This document shows, piece by piece, positions 11,244 through 22,317 of a stretch of DNA of 64,000 bases (the stretch's first letter is position 1; each line of letters starts with the position of its first letter). The DNA is taken from positions 31,664,645 through 31,728,644 of the forward strand of contig NC_057763.1 in the NCBI RefSeq assembly GCF_010389155.1. The letters are read 5' to 3'. The stretch is from Erigeron canadensis. Its lineage: Eukaryota; Streptophyta; Magnoliopsida; Asterales; Asteraceae. Position numbers and translations under genes: made by a program. Below the pieces are notes generated by a model that worked only from the letters and a program-made list of their open reading frames with translations, made no database searches and had not been told where the DNA came from.

Positions 11244-13271
11244 TCATTCTTTAAACTGCCATTCTGCGCGACAATAAGGACAGTGAGCTTGGGGGGTCTG
11301 AGAATTCACCCATTTGAGAATGCAGTGAAGATGGAAAGCATGGTTACAAGCACCCCATACTGCACAAATTATCACATCAGATTAGTTTCCGTTTAAAGCT
11401 AGCTATCGACAGCAAAAGTAAACCAAATATTATGTAGTATCAAACACAATAAAACATGTGATGTTCGAAAAATTATATTTTGACATACCGACAGCTTATA
11501 TTAAATATGAAATTTTGCAATAATAAGTATTGGGGTTGACCTGGTCCTAAAAAACTGACATGTATTGAGTTTCTAACCATACCCAACCTGCCTGCCCCAC
11601 CCAACATCCCACCTCTGTTCTTAGTAAGGTTCTCAAGAAAGAGCACCAAATGTCCAATGACAATGGCGTTTCCTTGCCGATTTTTAGCTTAAAAACTACA
11701 TCCAATGAAATTATGATCCCCCCCCCCCCCTCCTTCCCCCTTTCTCCCTAAGACCATAAAGAACAAGGAGAACCCCATTCCTTTTTTTTCTTTTTGATTG
11801 AAAAAAACCCGCTCACAAAATCACACACCTCTCTTTAGAGAGTTCATGTACCATTTGGTAGTAACAACCTGCTTCTAGATCTCCATTACACTAACACAAA
11901 ATTCGTTCACGTATAGAATATTTCATATTTATTCTTGCTTCTGATCCGCTATATGAAAATGTAGTAACATTTAGTACCAACATTACATGTCATCCATATT
12001 CTCCTGATAGAAACACCACTCAGTTTTATTATGAAAGACATTTAAATTTCAAAGTGTACCTAAAATGCTTCGTTTAAATGTACAAAATATAGAAGCAACA
12101 TTTGGAGCAAACTAAGCATGGTGGTAAAGTTATTAAGAGTTGAATCCCTTTTTCTCTTCCTTCAAAACCAAGATTAAGAGATAGATATCTAGGACCTAGA
12201 GGTGGCAACATTAACAAGACGGGCAGATTTGGTGATGCGTCAAAACAGGTCACTTATAATGGACAAATTTTCGGTGTGAGCCTGATAGAGCTGGCACTAA
12301 ATACCCTATAATAAAAACATCTAATTTTCGATAAGAACCTGATGTCATTTATTATTACAAAACTAATATCATTTTATAATAAATCAGCATTCTTACTCGG
12401 GTGAACTTTCAAAGGCTTTCAACTTGTTCATCCCAATTGACTTGTTTCCAAAACTAATTTTCTATTTTATCTGTTTGAGATACAACATAATCTGAATCAA
12501 CCCATCCATAGTTAAAAGGGCTGAATTTGCCAGCTCTAGTAGAACCTCGATGAACAACTTACTCATGTAGTGAAAGATGTTCTGTTTTTCCATGCTAATC
12601 TTAAAGAGCATAACAGGTCACTTAACATACAGAAAGAAAAAGAAGTTACAAATTAAAAGAGCAAGGCATAGAACTACTACTTATAGGGCAATGCAGCAAT
12701 AAACACGGAAGATTTGGTAAAAATACAATGCGAAAACTGAAGATCTATTGACAAGGTACAGGGGAGACTTACTCAAGGGGCAATCATCACCAGGGAGTTT
12801 ACAGTCAGGACAACAACCATCAAATGCCATCCTACATATCCCACATGCATCATCGTGAGCATCCCATGTCCATGAAGCTACAGCATGCCATCTGTAAATC
12901 ACAAATAAGCATTTCAGTTACTAACATAAACAGAAACTTTTTCTTTCACAATTAAAAGGAATGAGGGAAACATACTCTATTTATAGGTCCACCAGAATTT
13001 CATAGGACGTTGGTTAAGAAAGAGCATGATGAAAAAATGATTTCAAAAGCATCTAATGAACTATCTACGATGGCAAAACCCGCAGCTCTATAAATACAAA
13101 TGCAATTTATATGAAGTAACAAAGAGTACTTCAGATGACAAAGGTGTTGTTTTTTTTATAATCATCGGGAACCAATGGCTAAAAATGACAAAGTAACATC
13201 TTGACATACAAATTAACACTACTGGAATCTAGAAGTAACTCAGTAAGGATACGCACAAGCTTAACCTTCAT
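11244..13271 (-). CDS. APC11: Anaphase-promoting complex subunit 11 (RING-H2)
   Basis: Catalytic RING subunit of the APC/C ubiquitin ligase, which recruits the E2 and drives cell-cycle protein degradation. Exons read as complement(join(11244..11359, 12773..12891, 13253..13271)). The frame works as 84 aa, the usual APC11 length, only if one extra base is kept at the first junction. Exon 1 starts ATG with M-K-V-K-L-V. Exon 2 has RWHAVASWTW and CGICRMAFDGCCPDCKLPG. Exon 3 has WGACNHAFHLHCILKW and CPYCRAEWQFKE before the stop. All RING Cys and His ligands are present. The exon 1 donor reads GTATCCTTA, a textbook minor-spliceosome (U12) donor. A likely 5'UTR exon ends at about 14103 with GAAG/GTAAGT. 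The large introns hold a hAT-type MITE (12197-12538) but no coding damage. Confidence 0.93.
12197..12538. mobile_element. hAT-type MITE (TAGAGGTGGCAA ends) in APC11 intron
   Basis: Left end TAGAGGTGGCAA and right end TTTGCCAGCTCTA are imperfect inverted repeats. The flanking 8-mers CTAGGACC and GTAGAACC match at 6 of 8 positions, as expected of an old 8-bp target duplication. It is non-coding. The same terminal sequence recurs at 40260-40848. Confidence 0.55.
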
Positions 13272-13701
13272 GTCTCCTCAACTGCAAAAGAATATGCATT
13301 TGTTACATCAGCATGGTAATAAAGACAATCAAAGTGTTCAGCTATCACTGTATTGAAAGACCCTCAAAGGTAACCGATGAAGTATTTTCCAAATTAAATA
13401 TTAATTGACGCGAGTATTAGCATCTTTAATGTATGTTGTGTTTGAGAATTAACCCCTTTGCCGGAGGTCTTTCTGAAATCCTGAAGCAATGTCTCTCTCT
13501 CAAGTTGAGTTATAACCGTCTACATTCCACCTTCCCTATACCCCGGCAAGGGCATTGTTGGAGACTGAATGACTGGTAGGATTAATACTTTTGAAATGCT
13601 TAAGCTACCAAATTTTGTGATTAATCAACCCATAATTATGTATTTTTTTAAAAGTGAATTCAGGATCCTAAATAAAGCATTACAATTGGCAGAGTAACAA
13701 A

Positions 13702-13849
13702 AACCAACTCAAGTGGTTAAAGCCCTTGCCTCCCGAAACAGAAGTCAAGGGTGTCATGCCCATCAAGGCTGGAGGCCCTTTTCTACCTTTAGTATTTGGG
13801 ACCTAAAACCCGTGGAAAGACGGAATTGGAAGTTACTTTACTTTACTTT
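13702..13849 (+). mobile_element. SINE (about 148 bp) with 18-bp TSD
   Basis: The body starts with a box-A-like segment (AACTCAAGTGGTTAAAGCCC) and ends in a TTACTTTACTTTACTTTAA tail. It is flanked by an 18-bp duplication, AATTGGCAGAGTAACAAA and AATTGGCAGGGTAACAAA (13684-13701 and 13850-13867), with one mismatch. This is the expected structure of a tRNA-derived plant SINE. It lies in the 5' UTR intron of APC11. Confidence 0.75.
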
Positions 13850-14132
13850 AATTGGCAGGGTAACAAAGACTTGAAGAAATGCAAATTCTTTGTTACACCA
13901 AGTAAGTCATATACAGAACAGACTAAAAATGCTTCATGCCCAAAAATATATTACACAATCTAAGCAAATTAATACCAAAAACTACTGCTTATAACCAAAA
14001 TTATTATGAGATGAATTTCAAGGCAATAAAGAATCAATACATAAGTAAGCGAAATGATATAACATAATAACAAACAGAATAAAAATAGAAACTTACCTTC
14101 AAGTAAGGCTGTGTTTTAGGGTTTGAAAACGC

Positions 14133-14168
14133 GCGCGCGTGTGCGTGTGCGTGTGTGTGTGTGTGTGG
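14133..14168. repeat. CG/GT microsatellite
   Basis: Alternating purine-pyrimidine run (CGCGCG, then GTGC and GT repeats) in the presumed 5' leader or promoter of the minus-strand APC11 gene. Such runs are length-variable and could adopt Z-DNA. Confidence 0.85.
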
Positions 14169-14412
14169 GTGAAGGGGGTGGGGGATAACGAGAATGGTTT
14201 TGAAAGATTAAAAAGAAATCTCGGGAATTCTTAATCCAAGCGCCAATGAATCAAAATAATTTTAAATTTGGAGGACTTATTTTCCTCTTGAAATTTATTT
14301 ATTTATTTTATATCCAAAGTTCAAACTATGCTGGAGTACTTTTTTTTATATGAACTTATTTTTAAAAATATTAAATGTAACCAGGGGTGTTTGGTAGGAG
14401 GGAATCATAGAG

Positions 14413-17400
14413 ACGACAACAACAACAACTGTACCCAATCCTTGAGCGGGATATGGGGGAGGTGAGCTGTAGACAGTCTTACCTCTACCCAGAGGTAGAG
14501 AGACTGCTTCCTTAAGGACCTCCGGCCAAGAAAATGTAAAAATCATACAAGGGTAAAGTGTTTATACCTGTCTGTCAAGAAAATGCTAAGACAATATACC
14601 TGTCAGCTGTGTCCGTTGGATATGGCTACCTGACGAGTAGGGAAGAGTAGCAAACGTACGGCCTAAAAAATACCTTAGCATAGTACATAAGATCTAGCAA
14701 CCATAATACGCAAATAACAGCATAAAATGTAGGAACATAAAAAAACAAAGTCTTCAGCAAGGGGCTCAGACAAGAAGGATGTAAATAAACCGCCATGGCA
14801 ACCAAACTTATACGCAAGAGTTGACTAAAGACTAAGGGGATTAAACTATTTCTAAACAACCTACGTAGCAAAGTACCTTAGGCCACTAGGCCAAACTAAT
14901 CCTAGTCTACTCGCAAAAACGCTCCCACACGACAAAGGTAACCGATACACCTAGTCCTTTACACGCTAACTTAGCTGCCTAGCTAGACATTAACTTAGAC
15001 TAATCCTAGTCCTTTCCCAAGCACCCAAACCCCTAAACTAGTCCTAGTCCTCTAATAAACTCTCATCGGTCATGTTCTCCAACAGGCAAAGCAATTTGGG
15101 GCAGCCAAGAGTAACCTCCCCCCTCGATTTTGGCCTCCCTCTACTCCGGCCAAAACCTCTACGGAGGTTACTGAGAACCAAAGTCTAAGAGAAAAAAAAA
15201 AAAAAACCTATTCTCATATGCCTTACAATCACTGTCCAACCCCCTCCACCAGAAAACTCCTCCATATCCTTTGGTATTCTGTCTTTCCACCTCCGTCGAC
15301 CTACCTCTTCTCCTGTCAGGTCAAAGCCTTCTATTGCCTTGAGTCACCTATGTTAGGCCTACCTCTCCCGGCCTAACCAACACCAACCCCTTAGGCAAGG
15401 CACAATGGGAAAAAGATGTCAATCGAAGTCCCGCAAAAGTCAAACCCTAACCTAATCCTCTACTCTAATCCTAGTTCTCCAGGCCGTCTTATCTGACGTC
15501 ATGTCCTCCGACAAACCAAGCTCTATTAGATCCTTCGCTAGTCGGTCCTCCCACCTCATCTTTGGCCTTCCCCTTCTTCGTATGCCTTCGACGTGGATAG
15601 ACTCCGCTCTCCTTAGTGGTGTTGTTCGATCCCTTCTCCTAACATGACCAAACCATCTCAAGCGCCCTTCTCTTAGCTTGTTAATGATGGTCCTTACTTC
15701 AAGTTCGGCTCTCTAAAAACTCCCGTGGGGATCCTGTCAGATAGGGTCTTCCCGCAAGACCACCTTAGCATCCTTATCTCTGCCACCTCTACTCGAGACG
15801 CTTGGGCTTTCGTCATCGGCCAACATTCTGACCCGTATAACATAGTCGGTCTAATAGCCACTCTGTAAAACTTGCCTTTCAGTTTTAGCGGCATCCGCTT
15901 GTCGCACATGACTCCAGAAGCTGCTCTCCACCTCATCCATCCAGCTTGGATTCGATGTGTCACGTCTTCGTCTATCCCTCCCGATTTGTGTATCACAGAT
16001 CCCAGGTATCTAAAAGACACCTTCGGACCTAATACCCGCTCCCCAATGCGAATATCCTCATCCCCATTTTGTCTTATTTCCTGTTTATCGAAGTCACATC
16101 GTAGGTATTCAATCTTATCTTGGCTCACACACAGACCATTATCTTCAAGGGCTTCTCTCCATTTCTCTAGCCTACGGTTTAGCTCCTCCGTTGATCTTGC
16201 AATCAGTGCAATGTCATCGGCAAAAATCATGCACCACGGTAGTTCCTCCTGTAGGCCACTAGACAACTCGTCTAAGATCAAGGTAAAAAGGTATGGGTTA
16301 AGCGCTGAACCCTGGTGAAGGCCCATTTCTACCGAGAAAAAAGCTCTGTGCTCCCCACCGGTGTTCGAAAACCAGTCCTCGCCCTATCGTACATATCCCT
16401 AATAACACTAATGTATCTCCTAGTAACTCCTTTTGCTTGGAGCGTCCTCCAGATCAGCTCTCGTGGTACACTATCGTACACCTTCTCTAAATCTAGGAAA
16501 GCACAATGTAGCGCTTTTTGTCTTTCCCTATACTTTTCCATCAGGCTTCTGGTGATATGGATAGCCTTCATCGTCGACCTCCCTGGCATAAAACCAAATT
16601 GGTTCTCTGCCACCTTCGTAACTCTTCTAAGCCTCGTTTCGATCACTCTCTCCCAGAGCTTCATAGTATGACTTAGGAGTTTAATGCCCCTATAGTTGCT
16701 ACAACTCTGCACGTCCCCCTTATTCTTATAAATAGGTATAACCTCACTAAGCCTCCATTCTTCTGGCATTTTTGCACTCGTCCAAATCTTGTTGAAGAGG
16801 CTTGTCAACAAGCTTATCCCCACGTCCCCCAGGCATCTCCATGCCTCAACCGGAATTTGGTCGCTTTGTTTCTCCCCATCTTTTTTAGGGCAACCCTTAC
16901 TTCCTCTCGGCTGATCCTCGTAGCATCGTCGTCGTAACGTGTGTTTGGGTGTGCGGTGAGGTTTTCTCCTCCTTCAATTCTCCCCGACCCTCTCCCATTA
17001 AACAGGTTGGCGAAGTACTCTTCCCATCTTTTCCTAATGTCTCCCTCCTTCACAATGCTCCGTCCACTTTCGTCTTTTATATAAATGATATCTCCTAAAT
17101 CCCTACGTCTTTTCTCCCTTGCTGTAGCGATTCTGAAGATTTCGTTTTCGCCTTCTTTGGAATCTAGTTTCTTGTACAGTTCTTCGTACGCTCTTTCTTT
17201 TGCTACAGCGACAGTCCTCTTTGCTTCTTTCTTGGCTTCGTAGTACCTCTGCCTAGCCAATGACCAGTCTTTATTTGTCCTGTTCTGGCTTCTTTTGACA
17301 AGATCCTTAAAGCAACTAAGTTTTGTCGCGACCTTGGACTGGACCTCTTCACTAATCCACCAAGATTCCCTACCCACTCTCCGTTGTCGTTCAGTTCCTC

Positions 17401-18892
17401 TAGTTACTCCTAGTACCTCTTTTGCCGTCTCACTCATACCCTCTGCCAAGAGTGTCCACAACTCGTCAGCTTCCATGTGCGAACCGTCTCTTATCTCCTT
17501 TGTGAACCTCGAGCTAGTCGTCGACCTAAACGTCTCTGCTGCTTCACCCCTTAGTTTTTTCCAAAGGATTCTTGGCTTTACAACCTTCTCTGTCTTCGTT
17601 GCTCTTCTACTCAGGAGCAAATCTATTACCAACAGTCTATGTTGGGAGTAGCCCGCCTCTCTCGGGAGTACCTTGCAATCATTGCAAGCCCTAAAGTCGC
17701 CTCTACGCACCAAGAAGTAGTCGATTTGAGTTTTATTTAGGCCACTCTGAAAGGTAATCAACTGAGAATCCCTCTTTCGGAAAAAAGAGTTCGCAATAAC
17801 CAGATCGTGCGCAATAGCAAACTCCAAAATCGAGCAACCCTCATCGTTCCTTACTCCAAACCCTAATCCCCCGTGTACACCCGCGTAGCCGTCTGACTCT
17901 ACTCCTATATGCCCGTTTAAGTCTCCTCCTAACACTAGTCATTGGTCAACAGGGAAACTCCTCACAAGCTCATCCAGTGAGTCCCAAAAATTCTTCTTCT
18001 CTCCCGCTCCCTGGCCCGACTCGGGAGCATACGCGCTGATCACGTTTATTGTCTCCTCTTGTATCACCAATCTCACCAACATCAACCTATCCCCGTGTCT
18101 TTCCACTTGCACAACGAAGTCTTTAAGTCGTTCAGTCATGATGATCCCTACTCCGTTAATCGACTTAGGCGCTCCAGAGTACCATAGCTTGTATCCGTTC
18201 TCTTCTCTACTACTTTTCCCTGTACACCTAGTTTCTTGAAAGCATGCAATGTCTACCTTACATCTAGTCAGGGCATTGCATAGCTCTAAAAACTTTCCCG
18301 TAAGGGTGCCTACATTCCAACTCCCAAATCTAAGCCTAGAGGTTCTCTTTCCTCTAGCATTAACCCCCCTATGCTTGGCCGCCCCTAAATCAGAAGGACA
18401 TGACCTCACATAACTATTTGATAGCGACAGCCTAAACTAAAACTCAACAAATAAATGTAACAAACAAACAAAATAATAAATCAGTAATATATTGCAAATA
18501 TAGTAAAATTGCCAACAGTAATAATAGGAGCAACAAAATACGATAACTCAAAGGAGATATGGATAGTAGTACTCCAAATTAAAACAAAATTTATATATCA
18601 CTTTTATATAGCTAATATTAAATCAAGATGATAGTTAATATTAAAAATGATAATAATAAAAATTAAAATAAGTGGTTGCAATATGGCTGTAATTTTAAAA
18701 AAATTATGATTAAAATACCAAAGATAAACGCATACAATTATATAACTTAAAAATGTAACAAATATATATTTATATATAAACGATTTAAAAAAAACAACTT
18801 ATATATAGCAATAATAACAAATTGGCAAGAAGATCCTAAAGAAAAAAAATATATAAGGAAATACCTGAGAAATTGGAGAATCAAAAGAGAAA
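14413..18892 (-). mobile_element. RTE-type LINE, almost full length
   Basis: The element is flanked by a perfect 13-bp duplication, GGGAATCATAGAG (14400-14412 and 18893-18905). On the minus strand the order is an AT-rich 5' region of about 470 bp, an apurinic-type endonuclease, reverse transcriptase, C-terminal domain, a 3' UTR and a GTT-repeat tail (seen as ACAACAACAACAAC at 14417). The 3' UTR has a homologue at 36035-36543. The GTT-type tail, absence of poly(A) and single long ORF fit the plant RTE clade. Confidence 0.85.
15452..18409 (-). pseudogene. RTE LINE endonuclease/reverse transcriptase polyprotein, broken
   Basis: The protein can be followed over about 980 residues in several frames. 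The endonuclease has FGSWNVGTLTGK, CFQETRC, SAYAPESGQG, GGDLNGHIG and YSQHRLLV. The reverse transcriptase has IPIYKNKGD, NYRGI, AFLDLEKVYDSVPREL, GLHQGSALNPYLF and the catalytic FADDIALI. The C-terminus has RWFGHVRRRD and RRRGRPKMRWEDR. Breaks: an in-frame TGA near 17940 (after the residues FPVDQ), a frameshift near 16850, another near 16325 and a third near 15700. Catalytic motifs themselves are intact, so decay is recent. It is not functional as read. Confidence 0.88.
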
Positions 18893-19291
18893 GGGAATCA
18901 TAGAGAATGGAAATATAATAGAGAATGGAAATAGTGAGAAAGAGAATAGGTATTTGGAAAGAGAATGGATCCGTTGTTTGGTACCCACAGAGAATGAATA
19001 TATATAAAAAATAAAATTTTAAATAATAATACATTTATTACATATAACATCTTCAAAAAAGAAATTTTTTTTTCCATTCTCACCCATTCTCTACAATTTG
19101 TAGAGAAAAAAGAGAATGAAATTGATTCCCCTTTCTCCTTTCTCATTCTCTTTCTTCGTCGCAAACAAACAAGGGAAGTCTTTCTCATTTCCTTTCTCCC
19201 TTTTCCATTCCATCATACCAAACACTAAGTCTCTTGTCAAATATATCTTGATATTTGTTTATCAATATGGATAATAATGTTTTTATAATTA

Positions 19292-20298
19292 GGGAAAATT
19301 TCATATATGTCATTGGTAAGTTATAAAATATCATATTTGTTCAATTAAATTTTGAAATATCATATATGTCATTTCTAATTTATCAATATATCAAATATGC
19401 TATTGTTGAGTAACAAAATATCATAAATGTTATTTCCAATTTACTAATTATCAAATGTGCAGTTGTTAAACAAAAAAATTAAATATCCTCAGATAAAATT
19501 TTAAATATCATATATTCTATTATTAAATTTGAAAAACACCATATATGTCAATGAAATATATCATATATCCCCCATTAAATTAATTTAGTTAAAATAAAAC
19601 ATAATTTGTTAAAAAATATTATTAATGAAAATTTTGAAATTCACAGTTACACACGTGTTTTCTCTTGTTTTTATAGTTCAATCCATGGTTTTTTTCCGAA
19701 CCATGTAAATTTAATTCAATGTTACCGACATGATTATATTGATTGATTTTTTTTAAATCCGTTATTCATTTCAATTCATGGTACATAGTAAGTGTTGCGA
19801 TCATGGTTTGTAAGCGACTCAACCATATGTGATGCTTTTATATTTTTGCTTACTAATTAGTCTCCACGACATTTGATGCAAGAAAACTCATGAATTAAAA
19901 GAGAGAAGATAAATTTGAATTTAAAATTTAATGATAAATTTAAAGTATTTGATATATTTCAAAGACATGTTAGCTATATTTCAAAAATACTGATGACATA
20001 TATAACATTTAATAATAATGTATTTGGGCACATATTTTTTTTTTACTTAACAATGACATATTTGATATTGGGAAAAACAAATATACTGTTAGAAGCATGT
20101 ATGCTTCAACATTCCCCTCACAATCTTTCCCCCCTGAAAATCACATGTGTAAATACAAAATCATCATCCCTCACAAAATCATGCTAGAAGCATATTTGAT
20201 ATTTAAGTGTATAAGAGTGGCACATATGATATTTCAAAATTAAATTAGGCAAATATGATATTATTTGACTTATCAATGACATATATGAAATTATCCCT
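19292..20298. mobile_element. Fold-back element of about 1 kb
   Basis: Left end GGGAAAATTTCATATATGTC is an inverted copy of the right end (GACATATATGAAATTATCCC). The left third repeats a motif of the type ATATCATATATGTCAT every 40-50 bp. No protein is encoded; the 90-codon frame at 19915-20187 lies inside and shows no domain. It contains a copy of the small GGGAAAAACA MITE (20070-20195). Confidence 0.6.
20070..20195. mobile_element. Small MITE, copy 1 of 3
   Basis: About 125 bp with GGGAAAAACAAATAT on the left and a GCTAGAAGCATATTTG right end. The core contains AATCACATGTGTAAATA and CCCTCACAAAATCATG. Copies 2 and 3 are at 21844-21975 and 46095-46216. Here it is nested in the fold-back element. 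Confidence 0.55.
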
Positions 20299-20584
20299 TA
20301 TTATTATTATGGAGTAATATACTACGAGTGTTAACATTTTCCCTATAGTATATATATCCATAAATGCTTACCTATTATTTTGATACTATATCACTAGACT
20401 GTTTGAGAGTACGACAACATCATTACTTTTCATTTTAACGAGATATGATATCCGGGCGTTATCCTGGGAGACATTATATTTGTTAATGATTTAATAAAAT
20501 ATATTATTCAAGAGATAATGTGTCATAAACTTTTTGAAGAAAACATATATTATTCAAATTATTAAAAACTGACATTTGTCAGTT

Positions 20585-21475
20585 AAAAAATGAACTGTAA
20601 AAGTTTTGTGTGAAAGTGAAATTCGTTCACGTAAAAGTTTAGTGCTAAAAGTGTAAGAGACTTAAATGTTGTGGTGAAAATAAAAGAAAATCAAAAAGTA
20701 TAAAATTTAGTGCTAAAAGTATAAGGGGTTAAAATGTTGTGGTGAAAATAAAATTAATAGAAAGTTTATTATTCTTTACAAGTTTTCCCGTATATTTCTT
20801 TTTAATATATGTGTTAAAAAGTTTGTTGGTAAGTGTAAGAGGTTAAAATGTTGTAGTTAAAATAAAAGATTATCAAAAAGTAAAAAAATTTAGTGTTAAA
20901 AGTTAAGATACTGTGGTAAAAATAAAAAGATTAAAAAGTTTACTAAGAATTATAAAAGTTTTTTTCTAAAAGTGTAAAGAGTGAAACTATTGTGGTGAAA
21001 ATAAAAAATATACTATTCTATACACGCTTTCCCGTACCTTAAAATAAAAGAAAATTAAAAACTATGAAAGTTTAGTGCTAAAAGTGTAATGAGTTAAAAT
21101 ATTGTGGTGAAAATAAAAAGAATACAAAGTTTACTAAAAAATATTATAGTTTAGTGCTAAAAGTGTAAAGATTGAAAGTTTTGTGTTGAAAATAAGAAGA
21201 ATAAAAAGTTTACTAAAAAGTATTATAGTTTAGTGCTAAAAGTGTAAAGATTGAAACTTCCGTGGTGAAAGTAAAAAAAGTAAAAAGTATACTATTACTA
21301 AAAAAATATTACAGTTTAGTGCTAAAAGTGTAAAGATATGGTGAAAATAAATAAAATAAAAAATTTACTAAAAAGTATTATAGTTTAATGCTAAAAATAT
21401 AAAGATTAAAACTTATGTGGTGAAAATAATAATAAAAAAATACTATTCTTTACACGTTTTTCGAGACTTTATTTT
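20585..21475. repeat. Minisatellite array, units of roughly 70-95 bp
   Basis: The array contains about ten or more degenerate units built from AGTTTAGTGCTAAAAGTG, a TTGTGGTGAAAATAAAA block and AAAAAGTTTACTAAAAAG. Unit length varies through internal deletions. CTTTCCCGTA-type interruptions (about 20785, 21025 and 21460) suggest a higher-order period. It is non-coding. Confidence 0.75.
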
Positions 21476-21843
21476 TAATATATATATTATAATCATAAAA
21501 TTGTCTCATTTTATGCATTTCTAGCAATGTAGTCATTTATGTTTGCAAGATTTAAAAGAATCTACTTCATTTGTATCTTCACATGATCATCTTGAATTTT
21601 TATTCACTTATCTGTATCCTTGTATGTGGCCATCTTTAAATTAATGTAAATTTTAAACATCAGAATCTAGATGATCATTTCTGATGCATTATATGATTTT
21701 TAATCCAACCTGTCATGTGGTAACCATAAAACATCATTTCTGATACATTAAAAAAATTGGTAACCATAAAACAGCTTGTTTGAGAGAATATATTGGTACT
21801 ACAATGTTAAACTTATACATTAATGTGTATATAAATTCTTAAA

Positions 21844-21975
21844 GGGAAAAACCAATATGCTTCTAGCATTAGGGAAGAAACATGTCCCCTAAAAATAAAA
21901 ATCACATGTATAAATATAAAATCTTCCCCTCTCACAAAATCATGAAAGTATGATGCTTCTAGCAGCATACTTGTT
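21844..21975. mobile_element. Small MITE, copy 2 of 3
   Basis: Ends GGGAAAAACCAATATGC and GCATACTTGTTACCCC form an imperfect inverted repeat. The core AAAAATCACATGTATAAATA and CCTCTCACAAAATCATG match copy 1. It is non-coding. Confidence 0.6.
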
Positions 21976-22317
21976 ACCCCATTCTTAAAATACGTTTTTA
22001 TAGCTTGTTCAAGATCAAGCAACCCTGTCCAGCAGCCACAGTAGCTAACTCAACAATGCCATCAACCATGATTCAAAATAGGGGTGTTCGTGGTCCGGTT
22101 TTAACTAAATTTCAAACCAAACCGACATATCCGGTTTCAACATATATAAAACCAAATTAGACCACGTATGTTGTCTAACCGGACCAAACCAAACCATGTA
22201 AGCCGGTCCGGTTTGGTCGATTTTACGGTTTCGAATTATTTTTCTTTCTTTTTATCTCTATAATTATATGTATAACTTTTTTTTTATCACATAACTATCA
22301 TCTTAATACTAATAAAA

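Larger units (their letters stand above)
14387..19225. mobile_element. MITE with GTGTTTGGTA termini, split by a LINE
   Basis: The left end GTGTTTGGTA at 14387 and the right end TACCAAACAC at 19216-19225 are exact inverted repeats. Next to them are GGAATC and GATGGAAT-type sequences, and GAGAATGG repeats fill the right half (18893-19215). Removing the LINE (14413-18892) leaves a MITE of about 360 bp rich in GAGAATGG on one side and CCATTCTC on the other, so it could fold. It is non-coding. Confidence 0.6.

Noticed and set aside
15872..16318. 148-codon plus-strand frame
   Set aside because: Antisense shadow of the LINE reverse transcriptase; the minus strand carries FADD and the other RT motifs.
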